Positions 1-8,542 of a DNA stretch of 64,000 bases are shown here, one piece after another. The notes under the pieces were generated by a model. It ran no database searches. It was not told the origin of the DNA and was given only the letters and a program-made list of their open reading frames with translations. Every line of letters begins with the position of its first letter. Positions within the stretch are counted from its first letter, which is position 1. Both the position numbers and the translations under genes were made by a program. Origin of the DNA: Chryseobacterium polytrichastri (GTDB taxonomy: Bacteria; Bacteroidota; Bacteroidia; Flavobacteriales; Weeksellaceae); contig NZ_FRAV01000013.1 of the NCBI RefSeq assembly GCF_900142445.1, positions 1 through 64,000 on the forward strand. Reading direction: 5' to 3'.

Positions 1-1
1 A

Positions 2-70
2 AGGAATATTGGTAAATACAGAGCAAGAGCAAAACCAATAGTTCCTAAAAATCAACGAAATAGCTTATGA
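2..70 (+). CDS. possible C-terminal end of a gene cut by the window edge
   Basis: An open frame runs from base 2 to a TGA at 68-70 and reads RNIGKYRARAKPIVPKNQRN plus two residues. It is basic and looks protein-like, but 22 codons are too few to identify it and chance cannot be excluded. The other two forward frames stop within about 40 bases. Confidence 0.25.
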   Translation, partial: RNIGKYRARAKPIVPKNQRNSL

Positions 71-92
71 AATACACTAACTTAATGACATT

Positions 93-118
93 GGGCTAAA
101 GCCCACTCCTATTGATAT
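93..118 (+). repeat. palindromic intergenic repeat, copy 1 (partial)
   Basis: GGGCTAAAGCCC (5-bp stem, AA loop) is followed by ACTCCTATTGATAT. The same CTCCTATTGATAT tail and a sister palindrome occur at 6111-6139, and the reverse arrangement at 41054-41080. A run of cacaaat/cacgaat-type sequence follows at about 135-216. Together these form the modular element described in the findings. Confidence 0.7.
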
Positions 119-134
119 AACACGCTATAGAATT

Positions 135-216
135 GTGACATTTGTGAAAACATTCGTGTTATTTATGTTTAAAATTCAGATCAAAAACTTCACATTTCAC
201 GATTCACAATCCACAA
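135..216. repeat. run of cacaaat/cacgaat-like short motifs
   Basis: Irregular copies of a tttgtg/cacaaa/cacgat motif fill this non-coding stretch in front of ileS. Similar runs lie at 6020-6060, 24005-24043, 24440-24595 and 41010-41052, always intergenic. No gene or stable fold was recognised here. Confidence 0.45.
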
Positions 217-307
217 ATAATCAATCTCAACATTTATATTTCTGAAACAGAACTTTTTAATTGGAAATATCAAAATAAAACATATATTATAAACCGACAA
301 ATTTTAG

Positions 308-315
308 TAAATTTG
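308..315 (+). promoter_or_regulatory. candidate -7 box for ileS
   Basis: TAAATTTG fits the Bacteroidota TAnnTTTG -7 consensus and lies 35 bases before the ileS start. No clear TTTG -33 element stands 19-21 bases upstream, so this rests on one half of the promoter only. Confidence 0.35.
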
Positions 316-350
316 CCAACTTAATTAATCAACGATATTGAGATATTACA

Positions 351-3300
351 ATGAGCCAATTTAAAGAATACAAAAACCTCAACCTTATTGATGTAGCAGA
401 CAATGTAGCGGAATTTTGGAAACAAAATAAAACTTTCAATAAGAGTGTTGAGATTCGTGAGGGGCAACCTGAGTTTGTTTTTTATGAAGGTCCGCCTTCA
501 GCAAACGGTATGCCCGGAATTCACCATGTTATGGCTAGAGCATTAAAGGATATTTTCTGTCGTTATCAAACCCAAAACGGAAAACAGGTTTTCCGTAAGG
601 CGGGTTGGGATACACACGGACTTCCTGTAGAGCTTGGCGTAGAAAAAGAATTAGGAATCACTAAAGAAGATATTGGCAAAAAAATTTCTATTGAAGATTA
701 CAACAAGGCATGTCGTGAAGCAGTAATGCGTTACACGGATGTTTGGAATACCCTTACCGAGAAAATTGGATATTGGGTAGACCTTAATGATCCTTATATC
801 ACCTATAAGCCAAAATACATGGAAACTGTTTGGTGGTTGTTGAAGCAATTGTACAACAAAGATTTATTGTACAAAGGATACACCATCCAGCCTTATTCTC
901 CAAAAGCAGGAACTGGACTTTCTTCACACGAAGTGAATCAGCCCGGAGCTTATCGTGATGTGTCTGACACAACAATTGTTGCACAATTCAAGACACTTCC
1001 TGAGACATTACCTTCGTTTTTACAAGGTTTTGGAGATGTACATTTCTTAGCTTGGACAACAACTCCTTGGACGTTGCCTTCTAACACAGCTTTAACTGTC
1101 GGACCAAAAATCGATTATGTTTTAGTTAAAACTTTCAATCAATATACTTTTGAGCCTATTAACGTTGTTTTGGCTAAAGCTTTGGTTGGAAAACAATTTG
1201 CAAAGAAATTCAACGAAGGAACAGATGAAGATTTTGCAAATTACACTTCAGAAAGTAAAATCCTTCCTTTCAAAATTTTAGCAGAATTCAAAGGTTCTGA
1301 TTTGGTTGGAATTAAATATGAGCAATTATTATCTTACGCTTTACCTTACCAAAATCCGGAAAATGCTTTCAGAGTAATTTCAGGAGATTTCGTTACCACA
1401 GAAGATGGAACAGGTATCGTTCACACAGCTCCTACTTTTGGTGCTGATGATGCGAAAGTAGCGAAAGAAGCTAAACCTGAGATTCCGCCAATGTTGGTGT
1501 TAAACGAAAACGGAAATCCGGTTCCTTTGGTAGATTTACAAGGGAAATTTACGGCTCACATGGGAGATTTTGCCGGTAAATATGTTAAAAACGAATATTA
1601 TGATGCAGGAACAGCACCTGAAAAGTCTGTTGATGTTGAAATTGCGATTCGTTTAAAAGAAGAAAATAAAGCTTTTAAAGTTGAAAAATATGTTCACAGT
1701 TACCCACACAGTTGGAGAACTGAGGAGCCTCTTTTATATTACCCATTGGATTCTTGGTTTGTAAAAATGACTGCTGTAAAAGACAGATTGGTTAATTTAA
1801 ACAAGGAAATCAACTGGAAACCAAAATCAACCGGAGAAGGGCGTTTCGGTAATTGGTTAGAAAATGTAAACGACTGGAATCTTTCCCGTTCAAGATATTG
1901 GGGAATCCCATTGCCAATCTGGAGAACTGAAGATCTGAAAGAAGAGATCATCATCGGTTCTGTAGAAGAGCTATACAACGAGATCGAAAAATCCATCGAA
2001 GCAGGATTGATGACAGAAAATCCGTTCAAAGGTTTTGAGATCGGAAATATGTCTGAAGAAAATTATTCTTTGGTTGATTTACACAAAAACATCGTTGATA
2101 AAATTATCTTGATTTCAGAATCAGGAAAAGCAATGAACCGTGAAAGCGACTTGATCGACGTTTGGTTTGATTCAGGTTCGATGCCTTATGCGCAGTTGCA
2201 CTATCCTTTTGAAAACAAAGAATTAATTGACAATAATAAAGCATTCCCTGCAGATTTCATCGCGGAAGGTGTTGACCAGACTCGTGGTTGGTTCTACACG
2301 CTTCATGCAATCGGAACAGCAGTTTTTGATTCAGTTGCTTATAAAAATGTAATGAGCAACGGACTTGTTTTGGATAAAAACGGTCTCAAAATGTCAAAAT
2401 CTAAAGGAAATGGAGTTGATCCGTTTGAAACGCTTTCCAATTACGGACCAGATGCTACGCGTTGGTACATGGTTTCGAATGCGAATCCTTGGGAGAATTT
2501 GAAGTTTGATGTAGAAGGAATTGATGAAGTAAGAAGAAAATTCTTCGGTACATTATACAACACCTATTCATTCTTTGCATTGTATGCGAATGTTGACGGA
2601 TTCAAGTATTCTGAAAAAGAAGTTGAAAACAGACCAGAAATCGACAGATGGATTTTATCTGAATTAAACCTATTAATAAAAGAAGTAAAAGCATTCTACG
2701 AAGATTACGAACCTACAAGAGTTGCAAGAGCAATCAACACTTTTGTGAACGATAACCTGAGTAACTGGTACGTAAGATTGTGTAGAAGACGTTTCTGGAA
2801 AGGAGATTACTCGGAAGATAAAATCTCTGCTTACCAGACTTTATATACTTGTTTGGAAACTATTGCTAAATTATCTGCACCAATCGCTCCGTTCTTTATG
2901 GATCAATTGTATCAGGATTTAAATAAAGTAACCGGAAAAGAAAGCTTCGAATCCATTCACTTGACAGATTTCCCTGTTGCTAATGAAAGTTTGATCGATC
3001 AGGATTTGGTTGAAAAAACGCATTTAGCACAAACAGTTACAAGCTTAGTATTGTCAATAAGACGTGCAGAAAGCTTAAAAGTAAGACAGCCACTTCAAAG
3101 AGTATTAATTCCTGTGTTAGATAAGAAAGCAGAAGAGCAAATCTTAGCTGTTGCAGAATTAATTAAACAAGAAGTTAATGTTAAAGAATTGCAATTAATC
3201 AATGCAGAAGAAGCATCTCACTTAATTGTAAAACAAATAAAGCCAAACTTTAAAACCTTAGGTTCGAGACTTGGAAAAGATATGAAAGTAGTTGGAGGAG

Positions 3301-3737
3301 AGATCGCCAACCTTACTGCCGAGCAAATTTCAGGTTTAGAAAAAGAAGGAAAAATAGACGTTCAAGGTTACGAAATTACGCTGGCGGATGTTGAAATTTC
3401 AACAAAAGACATCCCGGGATGGACAGTAACTTCTGACGGGAAAATAACTGTGGCATTAGATTTGACGCTAACAGATGAGTTAAAATCTGAAGGGATTGCA
3501 AGAGAATTTATCAACAGAGTTCAAAACCTTAGAAAAGAGCAGAATTTTGAATTAACTGATAAGATAAAGATCTTCGTGGAAGAGAATTCACCTTTCTTGA
3601 ATGATATTCAGAAAAATGAAGAATATATTTCATCCGAGGTCTTGTCAAATAAAATAGAAATTGTATCTTCACTTTCAAATTTTAACGAAATCGAAATAGA
3701 TGAGGTTAAATTTAAGATAAATGTTGAAAAAAATTAA
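351..3737 (+). CDS. ileS: isoleucyl-tRNA synthetase
   Basis: Cytoplasmic class I synthetase that charges tRNA-Ile and hydrolyses mischarged Val-tRNA. The HIGH-type motif GIHH is at residues 56-59 just after PPSANG, and KMSKS is at 680-684. The CP1 editing domain is inserted between them (roughly 190-420), and the anticodon-binding part follows from about 770. With 1128 residues it is clearly longer than the about 940-residue E. coli enzyme and matches the long, eukaryote-like IleS2 type usual in Bacteroidota. That type is often poorly inhibited by mupirocin, which is family knowledge and is not shown by this sequence. The start at 351 is followed at once by a plausible N-terminus. The DksA-like gene begins 59 bases downstream and may share the transcript. 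Confidence 0.98.
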   Translation: MSQFKEYKNLNLIDVADNVAEFWKQNKTFNKSVEIREGQPEFVFYEGPPSANGMPGIHHVMARALKDIFCRYQTQNGKQVFRKAGWDTHGLPVELGVEKELGITKEDIGKKISIEDYNKACREAVMRYTDVWNTLTEKIGYWVDLNDPYITYKPKYMETVWWLLKQLYNKDLLYKGYTIQPYSPKAGTGLSSHEVNQPGAYRDVSDTTIVAQFKTLPETLPSFLQGFGDVHFLAWTTTPWTLPSNTALTVGPKIDYVLVKTFNQYTFEPINVVLAKALVGKQFAKKFNEGTDEDFANYTSESKILPFKILAEFKGSDLVGIKYEQLLSYALPYQNPENAFRVISGDFVTTEDGTGIVHTAPTFGADDAKVAKEAKPEIPPMLVLNENGNPVPLVDLQGKFTAHMGDFAGKYVKNEYYDAGTAPEKSVDVEIAIRLKEENKAFKVEKYVHSYPHSWRTEEPLLYYPLDSWFVKMTAVKDRLVNLNKEINWKPKSTGEGRFGNWLENVNDWNLSRSRYWGIPLPIWRTEDLKEEIIIGSVEELYNEIEKSIEAGLMTENPFKGFEIGNMSEENYSLVDLHKNIVDKIILISESGKAMNRESDLIDVWFDSGSMPYAQLHYPFENKELIDNNKAFPADFIAEGVDQTRGWFYTLHAIGTAVFDSVAYKNVMSNGLVLDKNGLKMSKSKGNGVDPFETLSNYGPDATRWYMVSNANPWENLKFDVEGIDEVRRKFFGTLYNTYSFFALYANVDGFKYSEKEVENRPEIDRWILSELNLLIKEVKAFYEDYEPTRVARAINTFVNDNLSNWYVRLCRRRFWKGDYSEDKISAYQTLYTCLETIAKLSAPIAPFFMDQLYQDLNKVTGKESFESIHLTDFPVANESLIDQDLVEKTHLAQTVTSLVLSIRRAESLKVRQPLQRVLIPVLDKKAEEQILAVAELIKQEVNVKELQLINAEEASHLIVKQIKPNFKTLGSRLGKDMKVVGGEIANLTAEQISGLEKEGKIDVQGYEITLADVEISTKDIPGWTVTSDGKITVALDLTLTDELKSEGIAREFINRVQNLRKEQNFELTDKIKIFVEENSPFLNDIQKNEEYISSEVLSNKIEIVSSLSNFNEIEIDEVKFKINVEKN

Positions 3738-3796
3738 TATATAGTTATTGTTTTTCAAATCCCATTTCATAATTTTATTAAAAAAGAGAAAAGAAC

Positions 3797-4177
3797 ATGT
3801 CAGACGAAAGAGTAAGATATAATGATTCTGATTTACAAGAATTTAAAGCAATCATTAAAGAGAAAATAGAGAAAGCAGAAAAAGATTTGCAGCTCATCAG
3901 AGAAAGCTTCATCAACGACCAGAATAATGGGACGGATGATACTTCTCCAACATTCAAAGCATTTGAAGAGGGAGCTGAGACGCTAAGCAAGGAGCAAAAT
4001 TCTATTTTGGCAGGAAGACAAGAAAAATTCGTGCGCGATCTTAAGAATGCTTTAATCAGAATTGAGAACAAAACGTACGGTGTTTGCAGAGTAACAGGAA
4101 AGCTGATTCCTAAAGAAAGATTATTAGCTGTTCCTCATGCTACATTAAGCATCGAAGCGAAAAATATGCAGAAATAA
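3797..4177 (+). CDS. TraR/DksA-family RNA polymerase-binding regulator with a degenerate zinc finger
   Basis: Small 126-residue regulator of the DksA/TraR type, which enters the RNA polymerase secondary channel. The N-terminal half (about 8-45) is a charged coiled-coil stretch, and the C-terminal part ends in the TYGVCRVTGKLIPKERL signature. Canonical members carry four zinc-ligand cysteines; here only Cys97 is left, and the later positions are Thr, His and Ser. The fold may therefore be kept without zinc, as in other Bacteroidota members I know of. It lies between ileS and two tiny ORFs that lead to lspA. A hairpin at 4203-4238 probably ends its transcript. The exact regulatory targets are unknown. 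Confidence 0.85.
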   Translation: MSDERVRYNDSDLQEFKAIIKEKIEKAEKDLQLIRESFINDQNNGTDDTSPTFKAFEEGAETLSKEQNSILAGRQEKFVRDLKNALIRIENKTYGVCRVTGKLIPKERLLAVPHATLSIEAKNMQK

Positions 4178-4202
4178 CCGTAAGGTTTGTAAAATAAATT
4201 TG

Positions 4203-4238
4203 GGTTTATATCGTATTTCATGAAATACTTTATAAACC
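4203..4238 (+). terminator. long AT-rich hairpin after the DksA-like gene
   Basis: GGTTTATA tc GTATTTC at GAAATAC tt TATAAACC forms an 8-bp and a 7-bp stem with a 2x2 internal loop. It is followed by an A/T stretch ending shortly before the next ATG at 4258. It may be a weak intrinsic terminator or a structured leader of the following ORF. Confidence 0.5.
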
Positions 4239-4257
4239 TAATTTTTAATTTATATCC

Positions 4258-4503
4258 ATGAACGAATTGTTAATTTTAGGGGTCATTCTTATTGTCGTGT
4301 TAGGGTTTTTCAACAGAGTTTGGATCAAAAACAAATTCTTTCCTGAGAAACATACCAACTATACAATTGATGATCAATTTAATTCAGATAAACGCGACAG
4401 GGAAAAAGAAATTGACCACCTTTTAAGCAAAATGGGTAAAAACGGAGTCAATGATTTGTCTGCTAAAGACAGAAGAAGGTTAGACGAATTGTCTAAAAAG
4501 TAA
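4258..4503 (+). CDS. small single-pass membrane protein, unknown function
   Basis: An 81-residue protein with one hydrophobic helix at residues 3-20 (LLILGVILIVVLGFF) and then a highly charged cytoplasmic tail. The tail motif EKEIDHLLSKMGKNGVNDLS resembles the short helical C-terminal segment seen on Bacteroidota rhomboid proteins (DUF6576-like). That resemblance is from memory and untested. It lies 20 bases upstream of the next small ORF and in the same direction as lspA, so co-transcription is likely. Codon use looks like its neighbours. Confidence 0.7.
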   Translation: MNELLILGVILIVVLGFFNRVWIKNKFFPEKHTNYTIDDQFNSDKRDREKEIDHLLSKMGKNGVNDLSAKDRRRLDELSKK

Positions 4504-4522
4504 AAATTTAAATAAAATAAAG

Positions 4523-4711
4523 ATGGAGTCTATAATAGTACACACTAAAAATGCAATGGAATTGAATGCGCTGAAAAGTGTTTTAAAAGATATGAACATC
4601 GAGTTCGAGAAATTCCATACCAAGATGCACCACAACACTAAGACGATTAAAAAAGTGATTGGTAAGAAAAATGAGAAAATAGGGAAACCTTATAAACCAA
4701 AAGGATTGTAA
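4523..4711 (+). CDS. 62-residue hypothetical protein coupled to lspA
   Basis: Small, basic protein whose N-terminus (MESIIVHTKNAMELNALKSV) resembles DUF2683-like small Bacteroidota proteins that compute as a short beta strand plus helix. The lysine-rich C-terminus carries several KK pairs. Its TAA stop overlaps the lspA ATG (TAATG at 4709-4713), which argues for translation coupled to lspA and for a real gene. No function can be assigned. Confidence 0.65.
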   Translation: MESIIVHTKNAMELNALKSVLKDMNIEFEKFHTKMHHNTKTIKKVIGKKNEKIGKPYKPKGL

Positions 4712-5349
4712 TGAAAAAGATTGCATTTATCACCTTTCTTATTTTATTAATTGATCAGGCTTCAAAAATCTATATTAAAACTCATTTCAATCTAGATGAT
4801 AGTGTTACCGTTTTACCGGGCTTCAAACTTACTTTTGTAGAAAATCCGGGAATGGCTTATGGCCTTCATTTCGGAGGAGTTATAGGTAAATACTTCCTTG
4901 TTATTTTAAGAATATTCTTAATAGGAGGAATGGTGTATATGTTCAAAAAGTGGTTACAACAAGGAGCCTCCAACTATCTTATTATCCCAATGGCTATCAT
5001 TTTTGCGGGTGCCATAGGTAATCTTATCGACGGAATGTTTTATGGATTACTTTTCGATAGCGGAACAATATATGATCCTAGTATAGACCGATGGATTGGG
5101 TATGGCGGAGTTTCTAAGCTTGTGCCGATTGGACAAGGTTATTCCACATTTATGAGAGGATGTGTGGTTGATATGCTTCACTTCCCTTTGGTAGACTGGA
5201 ACGTTCCTGAGAGTTTTCCAATAATCGGAGGAAAACATATTGAGTTCTTCAAATACATTTTCAATGTTGCGGATTCTGCAATCACCGTTGGAGCTGTTTT
5301 ATTATTAGTTTTCAGAAAAAAGGCATTTCCCAATGGCCTTGAATTCTAA
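4711..5349 (+). CDS. lspA: lipoprotein signal peptidase II
   Basis: Integral inner-membrane aspartyl protease that removes the signal peptide from diacylglyceryl-modified prolipoproteins. Four membrane segments are visible. The conserved blocks are ENPGMAYGLHF (44-54), GNLIDG (103-108), VVDMLHFP with the first catalytic Asp154, and FNVADSAITVG with the second, Asp188. At 212 residues it is about 45 longer than E. coli LspA, owing to an insert between the GNLID and VVDM blocks (about 110-150), as is common in Bacteroidota. Likely clients in this window include the lipoproteins at 19.8, 21.6 and 49.2 kb. The start overlaps the previous stop by one base. Confidence 0.95.
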   Translation: MKKIAFITFLILLIDQASKIYIKTHFNLDDSVTVLPGFKLTFVENPGMAYGLHFGGVIGKYFLVILRIFLIGGMVYMFKKWLQQGASNYLIIPMAIIFAGAIGNLIDGMFYGLLFDSGTIYDPSIDRWIGYGGVSKLVPIGQGYSTFMRGCVVDMLHFPLVDWNVPESFPIIGGKHIEFFKYIFNVADSAITVGAVLLLVFRKKAFPNGLEF

Positions 5350-5364
5350 AAAGAATTACACAAG

Positions 5365-6009
5365 ATGAATAAAATAATCAAAACGATATTTAAAATATTC
5401 CTGCTTCTTATTGTTGCAGGATTTATTTTTATTGCCTGGGCAAACTATAGCATCAAAAAAGAAAGTGATGCATTTGTATCCTATACTGTTGCTGATGTTC
5501 CCGAAACAAAAACAGCTTTACTTTTAGGAACAAGTAAAACCTTAAGCAACGGACTTCCCAATGCGTATTTCTACAACAGAATACAAGCCGCAATAGACCT
5601 TTATAAAAGTGGTAAAATCAAATACATCATTGTAAGCGGAGATAATAGCACGAAAGATTATAATGAACCTGAAGATATGCTATTAGCCTTAATGAAATAT
5701 GGAATTCCACAAGACCATATTTTTCTAGATCATGCAGGTTTCAGAACCCTTGATTCCATTGTAAGGGCTAAAGAAATCTTCGGACAGACAAAACTGGTTA
5801 TTATTTCACAAAAATTCCACAATGAAAGAGCTGTGTTTTTAGCCAAAAAAAACGGAATTGAAGCATATGGCTACAATGCTAAAGATGTTAATAAATACGC
5901 TGGTTTTAAAACTAATATGCGTGAATACCTCGCTAAAGCAAAAGCTTACTGGGATCTTCTTTTGGGAGTTGAACCAAAATTTGGAGGAGAGAAGATTTTG
6001 ATTCCTTAA
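5365..6009 (+). CDS. sanA: SanA/ElyC-like DUF218 membrane protein
   Basis: A 214-residue protein with an N-terminal membrane anchor (about 5-28) and a DUF218 domain. Motifs are ALLLGTSK (52-59), FYNRIQAAIDLYKSGK, IIVSGDN, ED in the EPEDMLLALMK helix, and LVIISQKFHNERA. SanA of E. coli has this arrangement and is linked to envelope barrier function and vancomycin resistance at high temperature; the biochemical activity is not established. It lies 15 bases after lspA, so the two are probably one operon of envelope genes. Confidence 0.85.
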   Translation: MNKIIKTIFKIFLLLIVAGFIFIAWANYSIKKESDAFVSYTVADVPETKTALLLGTSKTLSNGLPNAYFYNRIQAAIDLYKSGKIKYIIVSGDNSTKDYNEPEDMLLALMKYGIPQDHIFLDHAGFRTLDSIVRAKEIFGQTKLVIISQKFHNERAVFLAKKNGIEAYGYNAKDVNKYAGFKTNMREYLAKAKAYWDLLLGVEPKFGGEKILIP

Positions 6010-6019
6010 TTTTTTTATT

Positions 6020-6060
6020 TTTTTCCACAGATTACACAAATTTTCACAGATGATGTGTTT
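6020..6060. repeat. cacagat/cacaaat run flanking repeat copy 2
   Basis: ccacagattacacaaa and ttcacagat occur here, and the inverse atctgtgtagatctgtgaaa lies at 6158-6178, so the palindromic unit at 6077-6139 sits inside an inverted pair of these motifs. Nothing coding is visible in 6010-6235. Confidence 0.5.
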
Positions 6061-6076
6061 ACGTAAGATTTAAGTT

Positions 6077-6139
6077 TTGGCTAAAGCCAATAGATTATTC
6101 GTTTATGTAAGCGGACTAAAGTCCGCTCCTATTGATATT
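6077..6139 (+). repeat. palindromic intergenic repeat, copy 2 (complete unit)
   Basis: Two palindromes make the unit: TTGGCTAAAGCCAA at 6077-6090 and GCGGACTAAAGTCCGC at 6111-6126, followed by TCCTATTGATATT. The same two palindromes with nearly the same spacing occur inverted at 41054-41117, and a partial copy lies at 93-118. Confidence 0.8.
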
Positions 6140-6194
6140 TTCCAAGTCTAAATAAATATCTGTGTAGATCTGTGAAACCTGCGGGAGAAATCCA

Positions 6195-6202
6195 TAAATT
6201 TG
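6195..6202 (+). promoter_or_regulatory. candidate -7 box for trpS
   Basis: TAAATTTG fits TAnnTTTG and lies 34 bases before the trpS ATG. A TGTG stands about 20 bases upstream in place of the consensus TTTG. The box is just beyond repeat copy 2, so trpS has its own promoter rather than reading through from lspA-sanA. Confidence 0.4.
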
Positions 6203-6235
6203 CAATTCATTAATTTTTATAAATAATTTAAACAA

Positions 6236-7204
6236 ATGTCAAGAATTCTTACCGGCATACAAGCCACCGGAACACCACACCTTGGAAACTTGTTGGGTGC
6301 AATTATTCCTGCTGTTGAGCTATCAAAACAGGAAGGAAATGAATCATTTTTATTCATCGCGAATCTGCATTCATTAACGCAGATCAAAGACGCGAAAGAA
6401 TTGAAACAAAACACCTACGAAATAGCTGCGGCTTGGCTTGCTTGTGGACTAGATACCGAAAAAACATTCTTTTACAGACAGAGTGATATCCCTGAAACCT
6501 GTGAACTATCTTGGCATTTATCATGTTTTTTTCCTTATCAGAGACTAACGTTAGCGCATTCATTTAAAGATAAAGCAGACAGATTGCAGGATGTAAATGC
6601 AGGTTTGTTTACGTACCCAATTTTAATGGCTGCTGATATTTTATTGTATGATGCTGAAATTGTACCTGTTGGAAAAGATCAGCTTCAACATTTAGAAATT
6701 GCTCGTGATGTAGCTTCAAGATTCAATAATCAGATGGGTGAAGTTTTCGTTTTGCCTCAATCTGAACTTCAGGAAGACACAAAATATGTTCCCGGACTTG
6801 ACGGACACAAAATGTCTAAATCAAGAGGAAACATTATCAATATTTTCTTACCTGAAAAAGAGTTGAAGAAACAGGTGATGAGCATTGAATCTGACTCAAA
6901 ATCTTTGGAAGAACCTAAAGATCCGGAAACAGATAAAACATTTGCGATCTATCAACTGATTGCAACACCTGAACAGACTGAAGAATTAAGAGCTAAATAT
7001 TTAGCTGGAAATTTTGGTTACGGACATGCTAAAATGGAGCTTTTCAATTTAATTATGACTCGTTTTACCAAAGAAAGAGAATTGTTTAGCTATTACATGA
7101 GCAATCTTAATGAACTAGAGGCTAAACTTCAGGAAGGTGCGCAAAAGACGAGAGTGATTGCCACTGAAACCATCAAAAGAGTAAGAGAAAGTTTAGGAAT
7201 TTAA
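6236..7204 (+). CDS. trpS: tryptophanyl-tRNA synthetase
   Basis: Class I synthetase that charges tRNA-Trp. It has the HIGH-type HLGN at residues 15-18 (GIQATGTPHLGN) and KMSKS at 192-196. The 322-residue length is normal for the bacterial enzyme. Other family blocks visible are TYPILMAADILLYD and VPVGKDQLQHLEIARDVA, which line the ATP and tryptophan sites. The gene is monocistronic, with its own -7 box upstream and a bidirectional terminator 22 bases downstream. No mini-TrpRS or drug-resistant second-copy features are seen. Confidence 0.97.
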   Translation: MSRILTGIQATGTPHLGNLLGAIIPAVELSKQEGNESFLFIANLHSLTQIKDAKELKQNTYEIAAAWLACGLDTEKTFFYRQSDIPETCELSWHLSCFFPYQRLTLAHSFKDKADRLQDVNAGLFTYPILMAADILLYDAEIVPVGKDQLQHLEIARDVASRFNNQMGEVFVLPQSELQEDTKYVPGLDGHKMSKSRGNIINIFLPEKELKKQVMSIESDSKSLEEPKDPETDKTFAIYQLIATPEQTEELRAKYLAGNFGYGHAKMELFNLIMTRFTKERELFSYYMSNLNELEAKLQEGAQKTRVIATETIKRVRESLGI

Positions 7205-7225
7205 TTCAAACTTTTAAAATATAAG

Positions 7226-7250
7226 AAAGCCTTTCATTGTGAAAGGCTTT
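7226..7250. terminator. bidirectional terminator between trpS and the sensor kinase
   Basis: AAAGCCTTTC-attgt-GAAAGGCTTT, a perfect 10-bp stem, is followed by T-rich sequence on the plus strand and by TTT/A-rich sequence on the minus strand. It separates two converging genes. Confidence 0.85.
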
Positions 7251-7264
7251 TGTTTTTTGTCATT

Positions 7265-8542
7265 CTAATTTTTCGAAAGAATAAAACAATGCATTCCCTC
7301 TTCAAACCCATACACAATATCTAATCTAGGATATTGTTTTATGATTGTCTTAATGATGGAAAGTCCCAATCCTGTAGATCCGTGATCTGAACCTTGTTTA
7401 TAAAAACGATTAAATATCTGAGATTGATCCAAAGGAATTCCGGAACCTGTATTTTGAAATATCAGCTTTTCTTTTTCGGTGATAATATTGATGACTCCAT
7501 TTTGATTATTATACTTTACCGCATTTTTAAGCAAATTAGACAAAAGAATATTAGCCAAATCGGGATCAAAAGCAGCTTCAAAAACTTCTTTTTCTACAAC
7601 ATTGATGTTGATCTTTTTATATTCAACAAAATCTTCATAGCTTTTCACTAAATCATTAATCAATATATTAAAATTGACATTGGATATTTTATTAAACTGA
7701 TTATTTTCAATCTTAGAAAGCATTAACAAAGATTTATTTAATCCCGCCATTCTTCTGAGATCATTTTTAACATCATTCAAAAAGTTGAGGTTTTTCTTAT
7801 CCAGTTCGCCATTCTGAATTGAAAGATCAATTTTATTAATCACAATTGCCAATGGCGTTTGTAATTCGTGAGACGCATTTTCGATAAACTGTTTCTGCTG
7901 ATGAAAAACAAGTTCATTACGTTCGATCATTTCATTAATCTCAATATTCAACTCTTCGAATTCTTTTATAGAATAATTTTGAGGTTCATTAAAAGTAGAA
8001 ACACCAAACTGATATTTTTTAAGCTTATCAAGAATTAAATAAAACGGTCTCATGGCTTTATGGAGCAAAAATCCGTTAACGGCAATAATACTTACGACCA
8101 ATAATAGATATAAAACAACTAAAGCAGTTGTAAGGTCATAAACCAATTCATCCTCTTCTACCGTAGACGTTCTGATGGTCAATTGCTGATGTTTTCCAAA
8201 TTGATCTATAAAATCGGTTTTAAGAACTCGGTAGGGCTGTTCTTCATCATCATATTCCATATAATACATTTTATTATACAGCCTGTTCTTATCTTTATAG
8301 TCAGATGCCGAGATTGGATTTATTTTAAATTCATTAAAGCCAAACTCGTTATTCTTTAACAGGTTTTCATCAAAATAAACGGCCTTAATAATTTGTATTT
8401 TCCTGTTTTTTAAACCATCATCTACATTATCATATACTTCATCTAAAATATAAGCGTAAAACAAGGCAGCCCAAACAGCAATGATCAATAACAAGATCGT
8501 GATGAGATACTTTATGGTGTAATATTTTAGAGAAACTTTCAT
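7265..8542 (-). CDS. two-component sensor histidine kinase
   Basis: A 425-residue membrane kinase. Transmembrane helices at about 12-32 and 137-160 enclose a periplasmic sensor of about 105 residues. A short HAMP-like linker follows, then HisKA with FIENASHELQTP (phospho-accepting His225) and HATPase_c with LLSNLLKNAVKYN (N box) and GSTGLGLSI (G box). Its start overlaps the stop of the regulator gene by one base, so the pair is one operon with the regulator first. Two PepSY-like secreted proteins lie immediately upstream, a neighbourhood often seen for Bacteroidota two-component systems. The signal is unknown; an envelope or metal stress is an inference from that context. Confidence 0.93.
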   Translation of the reverse strand: MKVSLKYYTIKYLITILLLIIAVWAALFYAYILDEVYDNVDDGLKNRKIQIIKAVYFDENLLKNNEFGFNEFKINPISASDYKDKNRLYNKMYYMEYDDEEQPYRVLKTDFIDQFGKHQQLTIRTSTVEEDELVYDLTTALVVLYLLLVVSIIAVNGFLLHKAMRPFYLILDKLKKYQFGVSTFNEPQNYSIKEFEELNIEINEMIERNELVFHQQKQFIENASHELQTPLAIVINKIDLSIQNGELDKKNLNFLNDVKNDLRRMAGLNKSLLMLSKIENNQFNKISNVNFNILINDLVKSYEDFVEYKKININVVEKEVFEAAFDPDLANILLSNLLKNAVKYNNQNGVINIITEKEKLIFQNTGSGIPLDQSQIFNRFYKQGSDHGSTGLGLSIIKTIIKQYPRLDIVYGFEEGMHCFILSKN

